NCBI GenBank assembly: GCA_029339195.1
Contig: JAPTJF010000061.1
Location: 124,001-188,000 of the forward strand
Length of the DNA stretch: 64,000 nucleotides
Direction of reading: 5' to 3'
Origin: Micractinium sp. NFX-FRZ
Taxonomy: Eukaryota; Chlorophyta; Trebouxiophyceae; Chlorellales; Chlorellaceae
Part shown: positions 1-9,671 of the stretch, in pieces
Layout: each line of letters begins with the position of its first letter
Position numbering within the stretch: the stretch's first letter is position 1
Notes under the pieces: model-generated
The model's database searches: none
The model's input: the letters and a program-made list of their open reading frames with translations, nothing else
What the model was told of the DNA's origin: nothing
Program-made: the position numbers and the translations under genes

Positions 1-1412
1 ACAATAATGGCATCGTTTAGTTGATGGTGGCTGACCTATTTGGTGATGTATATAGTCTACATTTGAGTTGTGCCAGCGCCGCTGGAAGGTGCCAACCGTT
101 CCCATGCTCAGCACCGCAGCCCCTGCATCGGCTGAGGGCTGCAGGGAGCTTCAGGGTTGGACAAAACTGCGCCTTGCTGCCGGCGCTGGCACTGTTGCTG
201 ACGCATTGTGTGCCAGCAGGGCTGTCCGGCAGCAGCAGTGTGCGCGTGACAGCCTTCCAAGAAGTGGTGTGAAGAATGAAGCGCGACGGTAGTTGGCCAG
301 GGCGCATGCAGGGTGAGTGGGGCACATGCAGCGGTGCCCAACAGGCTGCGGCGGGAGCAGGACAGAAGAAGGCAGGATGCAGGTAGCTTCTGAGTCTGGA
401 AGCCGGTGAGTGCGCCCACGGCACAGCTTTCCTCTCCTTGGGGGTGATGATCCTAACAAGGCGATACCATAACCAGAGCAAACCCACCAGAACCTCAACT
501 AGCTGTGTGTGCCACGTTCTGCTGTGCGGTGCTGCGATCAACCGGCTGCCCCAATCACAGGCCACGCCCTGGGGGCTGGATGGTGATGGTTACAGTTAAT
601 CTTTGTGCTTTGCTGCAACAGGGCAGCAGTATGAAGGGTTGGAGGAGGGGGTGGGGGGCCTGCTGATGGCCGGCATTACTGGAGGGGGGTCAAGGAGGTG
701 GGGTCAGAGGGGGGAGGGCAGAAAGCAAGGAAGAGAGGGCAAGGGAGTCGGGTCGTTGTGTTGTATGGTAGGACTGATGCGCGGCGGGGCAGGGGGTCAG
801 GGGGCGGCGCATGAAACAATATGGCATGGTTGGCATGTGCACCCAATGCGGCAGGGAAGGGGGCACGGCACACACGCTCAGCAGGGACCACAGGGGGGGC
901 ATGCGAGGGTGTGGCGGCACGAGCTACGGCGGATCGAAGCACCGCCAGCGCGAGCACGCAGAGGCAGGAGCGCGCACAGGCAGAGGCGGGGCCGAGGTGA
1001 GGATGGGAGGCAGTGGTGGTTGGCGGTGTGGAAAGAGAGTCTTAGGGTGGGAGACCAAAAGCGAGAAGAGAATGAGAAGCGGGAAAATGATGGCGGGAGG
1101 CGGCTCACGACGAAAGAGAGGGAGTGTGGTCAACTGGCGTCTGGTTTGTTTGCATGATGAGCAGGCGGGGGCCATGGGCTGGAGCGCCCCCAATGAAAGA
1201 CCTTGTCAGTGAAAGAAGTCAGGAGGGCACTGTAGCAGCGCCCTGCTTGCAGCGGCGCAGCAGGCAGCAGCAACCCAGGCAGGGCCAAGGCTGCACTGGG
1301 CTACTTGCTAGCCGGCTGGCTGCGTGCAAGCAGGTGCACCGCTGTGAGCAGTTGCCTGGTGCGCAGGGCAGCTATGTTCAGCTGCCTCCAAGTTCTGGTC
1401 AGCGGTGCACTT
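1..1412. other. Intergenic / probable long 3' UTR of the barwin-like gene
   Basis: No supported coding sequence. Both strands carry open frames of 75-180 codons, but none shows a recognisable motif and they are typical of GC-rich DNA. A TGTAA word on the minus strand at 590-594 is the polyadenylation word used in chlorophyte algae and lies about 820 bases past the stop codon of the barwin-like gene, so part of this stretch may be its 3' UTR. Positions 640-730 are a G-rich, low-complexity tract. Confidence 0.4.
590..594 (-). terminator. Candidate TGTAA polyadenylation word
   Basis: Read on the minus strand this is TGTAA, the usual chlorophyte poly(A) signal. It is the first one found past the barwin-like stop codon at 1413. 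A five-base word has limited weight alone. Confidence 0.25.
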
Positions 1413-3665
1413 TCAGCACCACTCAATGTCAAGCTTCATGTGGCCGTCGCGCACGCCGGCGCCGTTGCCGTCGATCGCATTGAACCCCTTGGGGTCGATG
1501 TCAATCCCCCCCTGGCCGCACATGTCGACAACACGCAATTTCACTGACTGCCCAGTGGCGGGGTTGGTGGCCTGCAGGGTAAGGGGGCGACACATGGGGT
1601 AAGGGAAGGCGTCAGCGCACGCACCCCAATTGCCAATAGGTTTGGGCAGCACGGTGCAGGCATGAGCAGGGGCGGCGCAGGAGGAAGGGCGCTGGTGAAG
1701 AAAGGCGTTGCACCGGGGCAGGAGCTGCGGTCGGCACCTGCCTCCCGCCCAGCACGGGCACCCCTCTCCCTTGGGTGGTCCCTGCACACACCTTCAGGCA
1801 GCGGCCACAGTACTCGGGCTTCATCGGGCCCAAGCCATCGATGTTGCAGTAGGCAGTCTGCAGTGGGAGGGGCGAGGGGGGAGGGGGCCAGGTCAGCAGA
1901 GAGGAGTGGGAAGGGTGCACAGTTGATGTCAGACGCACTCCGGTGCGCCACCACAACAACCTGCCGACCTTGCTTTTGATCCTCCCTCTCACGATCTGCT
2001 GTCAAGCGTACGGCTGGTCAGTCGTGGGGCACGCAACACTCTTCACAGGCACGCGCGCATTCAGGGAGCCAGGTGAGGCGGGGGGGCACACTCACCCAGG
2101 GGTACTGGAGCAACCAATGGTTGGAGTTGATTGGCAGGAATTCGTTGAACTTGTCGGCGCAGTACAGCTGGGACGTCTCGTAGAGCGGCGCATAGTAGTG
2201 GTAGGTGGCGTACACGCTGCGCGGGGAGACAACCGGGAGGAGGGAGGGAGGGGTTGTGGGGTCAGGTGGGGAGGTGGGGGCAGCGTCTTCGTGGTGCGAT
2301 GTGCCCCCAGACAACAGCCTGTTGTTTCAGCGTGCACGCCCGGCCCCTGCCCTCCCCTGCTACCCCACTACATCTTTCTGCCTCTCACCTGCCAGCCTTG
2401 CCCCTCCTGCCGCTGCCGGTGGCCTCATTCATCCCCCAGATGGGGTCGCCGCCGTTGCCGCCGCCGCCGCCGCCGCCGGTGCGCTGGGTGTCGCTGGCGC
2501 CGGCGTTGCCGTCCGTGGCGCCACGATTCTGAGAGGAGTCGGCCTCGCCGCCGTCTGCGCTGCCGCCCGCGCCCGCCTCAGCCTTCCTGCCAGCCTTGCG
2601 CTCCTCGCGCTCTGCCCTCTTGGCCGCCTTGCGTGCCTTCCGGGCCGCACGCTCGGCCGCCTCTGCAGCGTCGTCTGCAGCCTCATCTGCCGCCGCCTGC
2701 TCCGCCTCTGCTGCCGCCTTCTCGGCCTTGTCCGCCAGCTGCTGCTGCTCGACGCGGGCGGCGTCCTCGCGCCTGGCCTTGGCAGTTGCCTCTGCCAGCA
2801 TGTCTGCCTCCTGCTGCTGCTCGCGCACGTGGTGCTCCTCAGCCATCTCCTCGAGCTTGGCAGCCTCAGCCTGTGGGCAGGAAGGGATGGGATGGGGGGA
2901 GGAGAGATGTGTGTTCAGGGGGTGAACGGGGGTGCGGGGTTGCGGTGTGGAGGGATGGGGGGATGAGGTGTGTGTGTTCCAAGGGGTGGCGGAGGTGCAG
3001 GGTGAGGTAAGAGAGTGGGGCGTTGGTGGCGGCAGGGCAGGGCAGGGGCTGGGCGGGGTGGAGGACACGGTCGGCGGTAGATGCAAGCGGGGCGGGCGGG
3101 TGGGAGGGGGCGGGCAAGCGACCACTGAGCGGCGTTTGCAGGCGCGGAGCAGCGAGTGTGCGTGCACGCGCGCATGCTCCCCATTTGGTTGGCTCACCCG
3201 CTGTTGTGCCAAGAGCTTGGCCATCTCTTGCGCCTCCCACGAGTGCTGCTCAGCCTGCATGGGGGGGTACAAGCGCGGGGGGCAGGGGAGCGTTGAGCAG
3301 GCGCATTTGATGATAGCAGCTGAGGTGCAAGGGTGCTGGCAGCTGGGGTGACAAGCAGGGAGGGCAGGCGCTCGTGTATGAAGGTAGGGCTGGGGTGTAT
3401 TCAGCTGGAACAAGCCAAGCCTGAGTGACAAGGGCGCTACACAAGTAATGCACCGGTCCTGCATCGTGCCCCCTAGAACCCAGCTAATGCCCCTTCCTGC
3501 TGCCCTCACCTTCTGCGCGGCCCTCTGAGCGCGCTCGCGGTCGCGCTGCTCTGCCTGGTCTTGCGGCAGCAGCAGCTTGCGCCGCGCTCCAAGGGCGGGC
3601 TGTGCGAGCTGGCTCAGTGCCAGCAAGCACAGTAGGAGGAGGGGTTGACACCTAAAAGGCCGCAT
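1413..3665 (-). CDS. Secreted coiled-coil protein with C-terminal barwin-like (double-psi beta-barrel) domain
   Basis: Six exons (3665-3510, 3254-3198, 2870-2389, 2216-2096, 1857-1792, 1571-1413) join in phase to about 346 residues. The N-terminus is a signal peptide: a basic start (MRPFRCQ), a Leu-rich core and an Ala-Leu-Gly-Ala cleavage region near residue 27. Residues about 30-200 are an Ala/Glu/Lys/Arg-rich coiled coil, followed by a Gly/Asn-rich hinge. The last 115 residues have the barwin/RlpA/expansin-type double-psi barrel pattern: YCGRCLK, RVVDMCGQGG, IDIDPKGF and a C-terminal LDIEWC, with paired cysteines. Barwin-like folds bind or cleave polysaccharides, so a cell-wall role is inferred. 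The acidic/basic coil fused to a barwin domain is unusual. The start is the first Met before the signal peptide. Confidence 0.78.
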
Positions 3666-5275
3666 GGTTGACGGTCAGCAGCGACTGCAGCAGCGTCGCG
3701 GGGCGATTGGTCAGGCGGTGCCAGGGCTGAGTTTACGATCACTTGGGGGGCTCGAGAATTCAATTGCTGCCCGTCAGCTCAAGCCCTTGTCAGTCCGCAG
3801 CGCATGCCAGGGCGCGCCGTTCAACCCCCGCCCCCTCATCGGCCGCCGGCCATCGCATACATGAGAGGAATGTAGTGGGCTGTTGCAGAGCAACTCAGCG
3901 ACCGCATCGGTTGGCGCACCTGGGTGCCAGGGTTAGGGCGCCTGGGTTGGGATGATGGCTGCCGTGCGCTGCCCGCTGCTTTGCAAAGCAACAAAGACCT
4001 ACTGAAGCGCCAGAAAACGCGAGGATCAGGCGATAGACTGCACGCACGGTGCGAGCATTGCCCATGCGGCCACCTTGACAGACGGGGGTTTGGCAGACCC
4101 GCCGTCCGACCGCCTGCGTGCGCTGCGGACCGACTGACGCACCGGGAGCGCCGGAAAACGGTCTGCCAGGGCCAGAGCAGCGCAGGGGTGCGACAGGCGT
4201 GCCGAGTGTCGGAGGGGTGGCACGGGCTGGGTAGGCCACCCAAAAGAGCGGCACAGAAGGCTTCGGGGCTTGCGCACGTCTGTAGAAGGGCTGCACCGCC
4301 GGGTACATCAGTCCAGTGGCCCAGAACAGGGAGGGGGGCGAGCCGCTGCATCCCTGAATCACGCCATGCCGGGGGTCGGAGGCTCGGAGGCCTGCCTCGC
4401 GGGCTAGGATGCCTCTGCGAAGGTGCATGGGGCTGTGGGGCACGGTATCTGGCCGAGATCACGGCTGTGGCCGGCGACCTGCTCGAGGGTGCATCAGGTC
4501 AAACACCCACGGCTGCAGAAGCTCTGTTTCAAGCTGCTGGCCTTGATTCCAGGCAGAGGGGGCCTCCTTGGGGCTGTGCAGGGGGGCGGGCCGGCAGCAT
4601 CCTCAGATTGGTGTGTCCTTGGCAGGGCGGGGGCGGGGCCAAGCGGCCCCAACGCCCCACGCCACGGGCACTTGGCACGGTGCGAGGAGGGGAACAAGCG
4701 CGAGCACTGCTCTGCACGCCCAGCAGCAGCCTCCCGAACGTAGTCTGTAAGCCCACAAACGTAACATGCAGCACCCCAGTTGCGGCTGCGAGGGCGGCAA
4801 GCACATGCACCAGGTGCCCTGCTGTGACGCGCCGCCACTAGCAGCGGCAGTGCGGACGGGGCTCTGGCGGGCAAGCTGTGGGCAGACTGGAGGCTGCCGG
4901 ATGTGGCCCTCAGGAATGTGTGATGCGCAAATTCAACACTTGCAGGACAGAGAACAGCGCAGCAAGCCAGGTGCCGCAGAGCAGCCCGCGGAGCGGTGTA
5001 GCAAGGCAGGTACAGCACTGCAACCTCACAGGCACCGGGCTGGGCTCTGGGCTGCACGGGGGCGGCCCACCACAGCGAGATCCCAGGCCCCTGAGGCTCA
5101 GACTCAACCGCGCCCCCAGCCGCGCCCAGGCCGCCTCTCGGGGTGGTCAGCCTCCAGCATGCCGCGCTCAGTCCCACAGGAACACACCATGGAGTGTGTC
5201 AGCCGGCCTGCCTGCGCCACGCGCCCGCTGAGCTGGCGCTGCCCAGCTGGCGTCCATGCCAGCTGGCACATGCGC
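3666..5275. other. Intergenic: upstream region of barwin-like gene and 3' flank of U2AF65 gene
   Basis: About 1.6 kb lies between two minus-strand genes. A plus-strand open frame at 3924-4841 (305 codons) and several antisense frames exist, but they show no domain, no signal sequence and no splice-supported extension. I treat them as GC-driven. The stretch near 3665 should hold the barwin-like promoter, and the part next to 5275 the U2AF65 3' UTR. No clear TATA box or TGTAA word was found in the relevant orientation. Confidence 0.4.
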
Positions 5276-8200
5276 TCAGTCCCACTTGAACTCCTTGTAA
5301 TCTGTATCCCCCATGAGCACCGCCTCCACAATGCGCCCGCCAAACTTGCGGCCGTGCATGGCATTGCGCGCCCCCATGGCGGCCGCGGTGTCTGCGCAGG
5401 GGGGGCGGGCGTGGGGGGAGGGCGGAGGGATGAGGGGAGGTGGGGCGGGGCGGGGCGGGGCTGCTAGTGGGCACAGGCGAGTGGGAACAGGGGGAGCGGG
5501 CAGGGCAGCCAGACAGCGCCCCACTTCCAGGCATCGCCCCGCTTGCGACTCACCCACAAACTCGATAATGACTTTGCCCAGGCCGGGGGGAGGCGGGGCG
5601 CCGGGGGGTGCGGGCCGCGGGATGTGCACCTGCCGGGGGGGGGCAGGGGAGGGCGGGGGGGCAGAGGAGGTGAGATGAGGGTGGGTGGACAGCCCAGGGA
5701 GGTGTGTGGGGTTGTGGGGGGTGGACTTGCCCCCGGGCTAGGGGAGCGCAGCAGGCAGGCAGAGCAGCTGAACACCTGCGCCGCTGTTCCGCGCGCTTGC
5801 AGCATGAACTCCCTCTGCACTCACGCAAATGTCCGCCCATCTGGCTCGTCCCCAACCACTGTTCCCAGCTGTCACCCTGGCACCCTGTCAACCAAGCAAC
5901 TAAGAAGAGCAGACCGGGGGCTCACCTGCACCACGGTGCCGTACTTGCCGCACTCCTCCTTCATGTCGTCCATGATGTCCCCATACTCCTCGTCGTTGGT
6001 CAGCTCCTCCATCGTCACTGCAGGCGGGGTGGGGTGGGTGGGGTGGGTGGGTGCAGAGGGGTGAGGGGCAGCTCCTCCATCGTCACTGCAGGCGGGCGGG
6101 TGGGTGGGGTGGGTGGGTGGGAGGTGGAGGTGAAAGGCTGCAGAGGGGATGGAGGTCGGCTCCTTTATCGTCACTGCAGGGAAGAGATGGGGGTGAAGAG
6201 CGGGAGAGGTGGAGGTGACGGGGGGTGGAGATGGGGGGGAGGTGGGAATTGGGAGGGTGCAGACAGGTGAAAAGACGGAGGTGGTGAGAGGCAGTGGATG
6301 GGTGCAGAGGGGATGGGTGGAAGGGAGGGGCCACAGGGCCAGTGGAGCAACCCAGCAAGAGCAGCGCAGCCGTGCTTCCATGCGTGTCGCCTTGCTCCTG
6401 GACACAGCCAGGGTCAGCGCCAGCAGCGCGCAGCAGCAACAGGCGGCTGCACGCACACGCTGCCTCCCCCACGCACCCGCGTGCGCCAGCTTGACGACGC
6501 GAGCCGAGTTGCCGACGTAGACTGCCGGCATCTGCGGCGCCTGCAGCGCCTGCGCCGCCTGCGCCGCCTTCTGCTCCGCCGCCTGGCGCTGCCCCTCCTG
6601 GGCGCGCCGCACAGTCAGCGTGCGGTCGCCCATCTGTGGGGAGGGAGAGGGGGAAAGGGGCAGGGGAGGCAGGCGGGCAGTTGAACAGCGGCGGTGGCAA
6701 GGGCGGCAAGTGATTTGGAGGACCGAGTGGGCGTGAGCAGCTGCGGGCAAGCTCCCGCTGGCAGCGGCAAGGCATGCAGGGCGGCGGGCGCTTGGGCGGC
6801 CCAAAGCAGGCAGAACAGGGGGGCAGGCGCGAGCGGCATGCCCCAGGGCGGCACCCCACCTGCATGCCGTTGAGGCCGGCGCAGGCAACGTCGGTGACGC
6901 GGGGGTCATCGTACACGCAGAACCCGTAGCTGCAGGGGGAGGGAGGCGAGGGAGGGGGAAGCGGGCGGTGAGAAGGCGGGCCAGAGGAGGCCGCTGGCAG
7001 GAGGGTGTGGGCATGCCCTCTGGTGGCTTCACTCTACCCACCCTGTTCCCCAACTTTCTTCAACGCACCGCACAAGTAATTACATTCCGCCGCGCTGCAC
7101 CGCTCGCCCAACCCATCACGCCTCCCAAGCACACACACTCTACCAATCAAATTGCAATCCAGGAAGCAATGGCGCTCACCCCTTGGACTGCTGCGTCTCC
7201 CGGTCCTTGACCAGGTCAAAGCTCTTGATGGCGCCAAACGAGCCCAGCAGCTCGCGGCACTGCTCCTCGGTCAGGTAGTACGGCAGGCCGCCCACAAAGA
7301 TCCGCTCCGCGGCATCCTGCGCACTCATGTTCTGTTTCAGAGGAAAGAGGGGTGGAAAACGGGGGCAAGATGGTCAGACAGCGAGGCGGTCGGGTCTGAG
7401 GGCAGGCCGCCCACACAGGTGCGCTCGGCAGCGTGCTGGGCACTGGTGTTCTGCACACGCTCAGAGGCACAGAACCGAGGACCCAGGGTCAGGAGCACTA
7501 ACTAGTTCGGCAGGCCACTCATAATCCTATCATCATCAATGCACCTGGTGCGCTGATGCTCTGTACAAGGAGACAGAGTGTGGGCAGCTTGTGCAGGAGC
7601 ACGGGTGGGTCAGGGTGCAGGTCGGCATTGCGTTCGGGGGCTCTGCACCACAGCACTGCCTCCCTGCACACGCACGCACGCATGCATGCACAAAACCCTC
7701 TGAAACTGGCAGCCGCCCGGCCACTCCCCCCACGCAGCCACACAGCTACAAGCCACCCTCTCCCTCCCCTCCCCACCCCAGCCCTGGCGCTGCCCCCACC
7801 TGCTGCTGCGGCATGCCGCCGCTCATGCCTGCGGGCGCCATCATCTGTTGCAGCAGGTTTGCTGTGGGCGCTGCCACCGGCACTGGCTGCTTGTCCAGCC
7901 CAATGGCCGCCAGGTTGAGGTTGGGGTTGGGCATGGAGGGTCCCAGTGCGGCGGCGGCGGCGGCGTTGTAGTCGGCGGGGCGGCGGATGCGCACCGTCAC
8001 CCCCTCAAACATGATGCCGTCCAGGGCCATGGCGTTACTGGCCTCCTCCACTGCAGCACGGTGACAGGAGGAGGGGTGAGGAATTGGGGACGCCAGCAAG
8101 GAAGCGCGCGTGACACGAACGCATCCCACAATGTGCACCATCACATCACAGGCTTCTGTTGTCTGGGAACAGTGCATCCAGCTGTGTGGAGGCGGGTGGG

Positions 8201-9343
8201 AGTGGCCGAAAGGAGGGTGGAGCCCACTAAAGGGCCAACTGTTGACATGGCCACCCCACCCACCAAAAGCAGCCCCACCCACCACACCAAAAGCGGCCCC
8301 ACCACCCCGCCCGCCCTGTCCCCCGTTGCTGTGCACCACACACAGAGTGCCCCAACCCTGCTATATCAAGTACCCACCCACCCGTGCGCATCTCCACAAA
8401 GGCAAACTTCTTCTCGTAGTTGATGTACACGTTGACCACGCACATGCCGGGGCCGGCGGTGGTGCCGCCCACAGCGGCCAGCGCGTTGGAGAAGAAGGTC
8501 TGGATGTTTTGCTCGTTCAGGCCTGCGGGGGGCAGGCCGCCGACGTAGATGCGGCGCGCGTGGCGGGTGGCCTGCTGACTCATGGCTGAGCTGGCAGCGG
8601 GGGCGACAGACATGCCGCCGCCGCCGGCGCCGCCGTGGGGCACGTTGAACACCTGCACAGCGCCGGGCAGGAGGCAGGAGCAATGGCAGCGATGTGACGA
8701 TCGCAGAGCTAGCAGCGTGGCAGGACGCACCCCTGATCTGGGCTGCTATGTCGTGCAACACAGCTATGTTGTTGCAGCATGAAGAACAAGGTTAGCTCAC
8801 CTGGACTGCGCCGGGCAGCTGCGTGAGCGGCGGCGGGGCGCCGCCGATGGGTGGGATGTCAAACCAGGTGGGCCGGCGGCGCGACTTCTCGGGGTCGTAC
8901 TCGGGGGACCGGCGGCGGTCGCGCGACCTGGAGCGGTCGCGGGACCTGCACACGCAGGCGGGGCAGCAGGGGAGGTGAGAGCGAGGTCGGGCGGGGAGGG
9001 CAATGAGGGGCCGGGAAGGTGCGGCACGGCACACGTTGCGGAGAAGGCCTGCACATCTCATGCGCAGCTGTGGGGCTGAAGTTTGCCAGCAGCAACAACC
9101 ATCCTCCCCGGTCATGGGGCAGCAGTTTGGACACAGCAGCAGCAGCTGGACGCACCTGGAGCGCCGCCGCCTGTCGCGGTCGCGGCTGCGCGAGCGGCTG
9201 CGCCGCCGGCCCTCGCTGCGCCGGCGGTCATCCCGGTCGCGGTCACGCTCTCGGCGGTCCTGCGGGTGGGGAGGCCCAACAGGCGCGCATAGTTGCACAG
9301 GAAGCAGCTTGCTTGAGCAAGCAAGCAGGAGCCGCCCCATCAT
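5276..9343 (-). CDS. U2AF65: Splicing factor U2AF large subunit (U2AF65)
   Basis: Ten exons (9343-9156, 8945-8801, 8652-8382, 8050-7800, 7331-7180, 6929-6860, 6633-6477, 6017-5926, 5629-5554, 5391-5276) give about 505 residues. Domain order matches the family: an RS domain (residues about 29-85, many SRSRSRDRD dipeptides); a U2AF35-binding motif RRPTWFDIPP with its key Trp near 90; RRM1 (RIYVGGLP and FAFVEMRT); RRM2 (RIFVGGLP and YGFCVYDD); and a C-terminal UHM (residues 411-505) with ELTNDEEYGDIMDDM and GRKFGGRIV. It binds the polypyrimidine tract at 3' splice sites in the nucleus and recruits U2 snRNP. The start at 9343 is the first Met of the frame entering the RS exon; an upstream first exon is possible. 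Three of its introns contain copies of neighbouring exon edges (see findings). Confidence 0.93.
6003..6180 (-). repeat. Three copies of the acceptor/start of the U2AF65 UHM exon
   Basis: A block of about 22 bases spanning the 3' splice site and first codons of the UHM exon is present at 6003-6024 (real junction), about 6070-6092 and about 6159-6180. All three keep the CTGCAG/TGACGAT junction on the minus strand. GT-rich spacers separate them. The farthest copy is 156 bases upstream and in frame with an open path of 52 codons to the real exon; the middle copy is out of frame. Confidence 0.85.
7276..7570 (-). repeat. Repeated start of the U2AF65 RRM2 exon
   Basis: The 5' part of the RRM2 exon with its acceptor (about 7280-7340) is repeated at about 7397-7462. 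Read on the minus strand, the copy encodes NTSAQHAAERTCVGGLP against the real NMSAQDAAERIFVGGLP, so even the RNP2 motif was copied. A third, much more decayed copy is visible at about 7508-7570 (shared CGGCAGGCC and GCGC-TGATG-TCTG blocks). The acceptor AG is kept in the first copy. Confidence 0.75.
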
Positions 9344-9671
9344 GGCGAAGCGGCACCGCGGCGCGCGTGTCCCCTGTGCTGCAACGGCAATTTACAGGGC
9401 AGGACACGCCGTGGCAGCGCTTCCTCGCACCTCCATTCTGCCTGGCGATGGGGGGTTCGAGGGCTTCTGCAGCCTCCTGCGAACTCTCAGGCAAGCTGGA
9501 TCGGCGAACTGAGCCCCCGATCCCAGCCTTGGCCAAACCGTGTCCATGCTGGGCTCCTGCTGAGCTGCTCGAGTGAAAAATCGGGGAGAAGGACCTGGAC
9601 AACCCAAATTGAGAATCTCTAGACCAAGTCGGATCTTATATACCACGCCCAGGTGCAGCGCCTGCGCCGCC
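9344..9671. promoter_or_regulatory. Divergent promoter region, U2AF65 / Era
   Basis: About 330 bases separate the divergent starts of U2AF65 (-) and the Era-like GTPase (+), so both promoters must lie here or in the U2AF65 5' UTR. No TATA box stands out. Some of this stretch may be an unrecognised first exon of U2AF65. Confidence 0.4.

Noticed and set aside
17..565. 182-codon minus-strand open frame at the window start
   Set aside because: No recognisable domain or splice-supported extension; likely non-coding or 3' UTR.
3924..4841. 305-codon plus-strand open frame in the intergenic region
   Set aside because: No motif, no signal, erratic composition (Arg/Cys/Gly-rich), and overlapping long frames on the opposite strand; expected by chance in GC-rich DNA.
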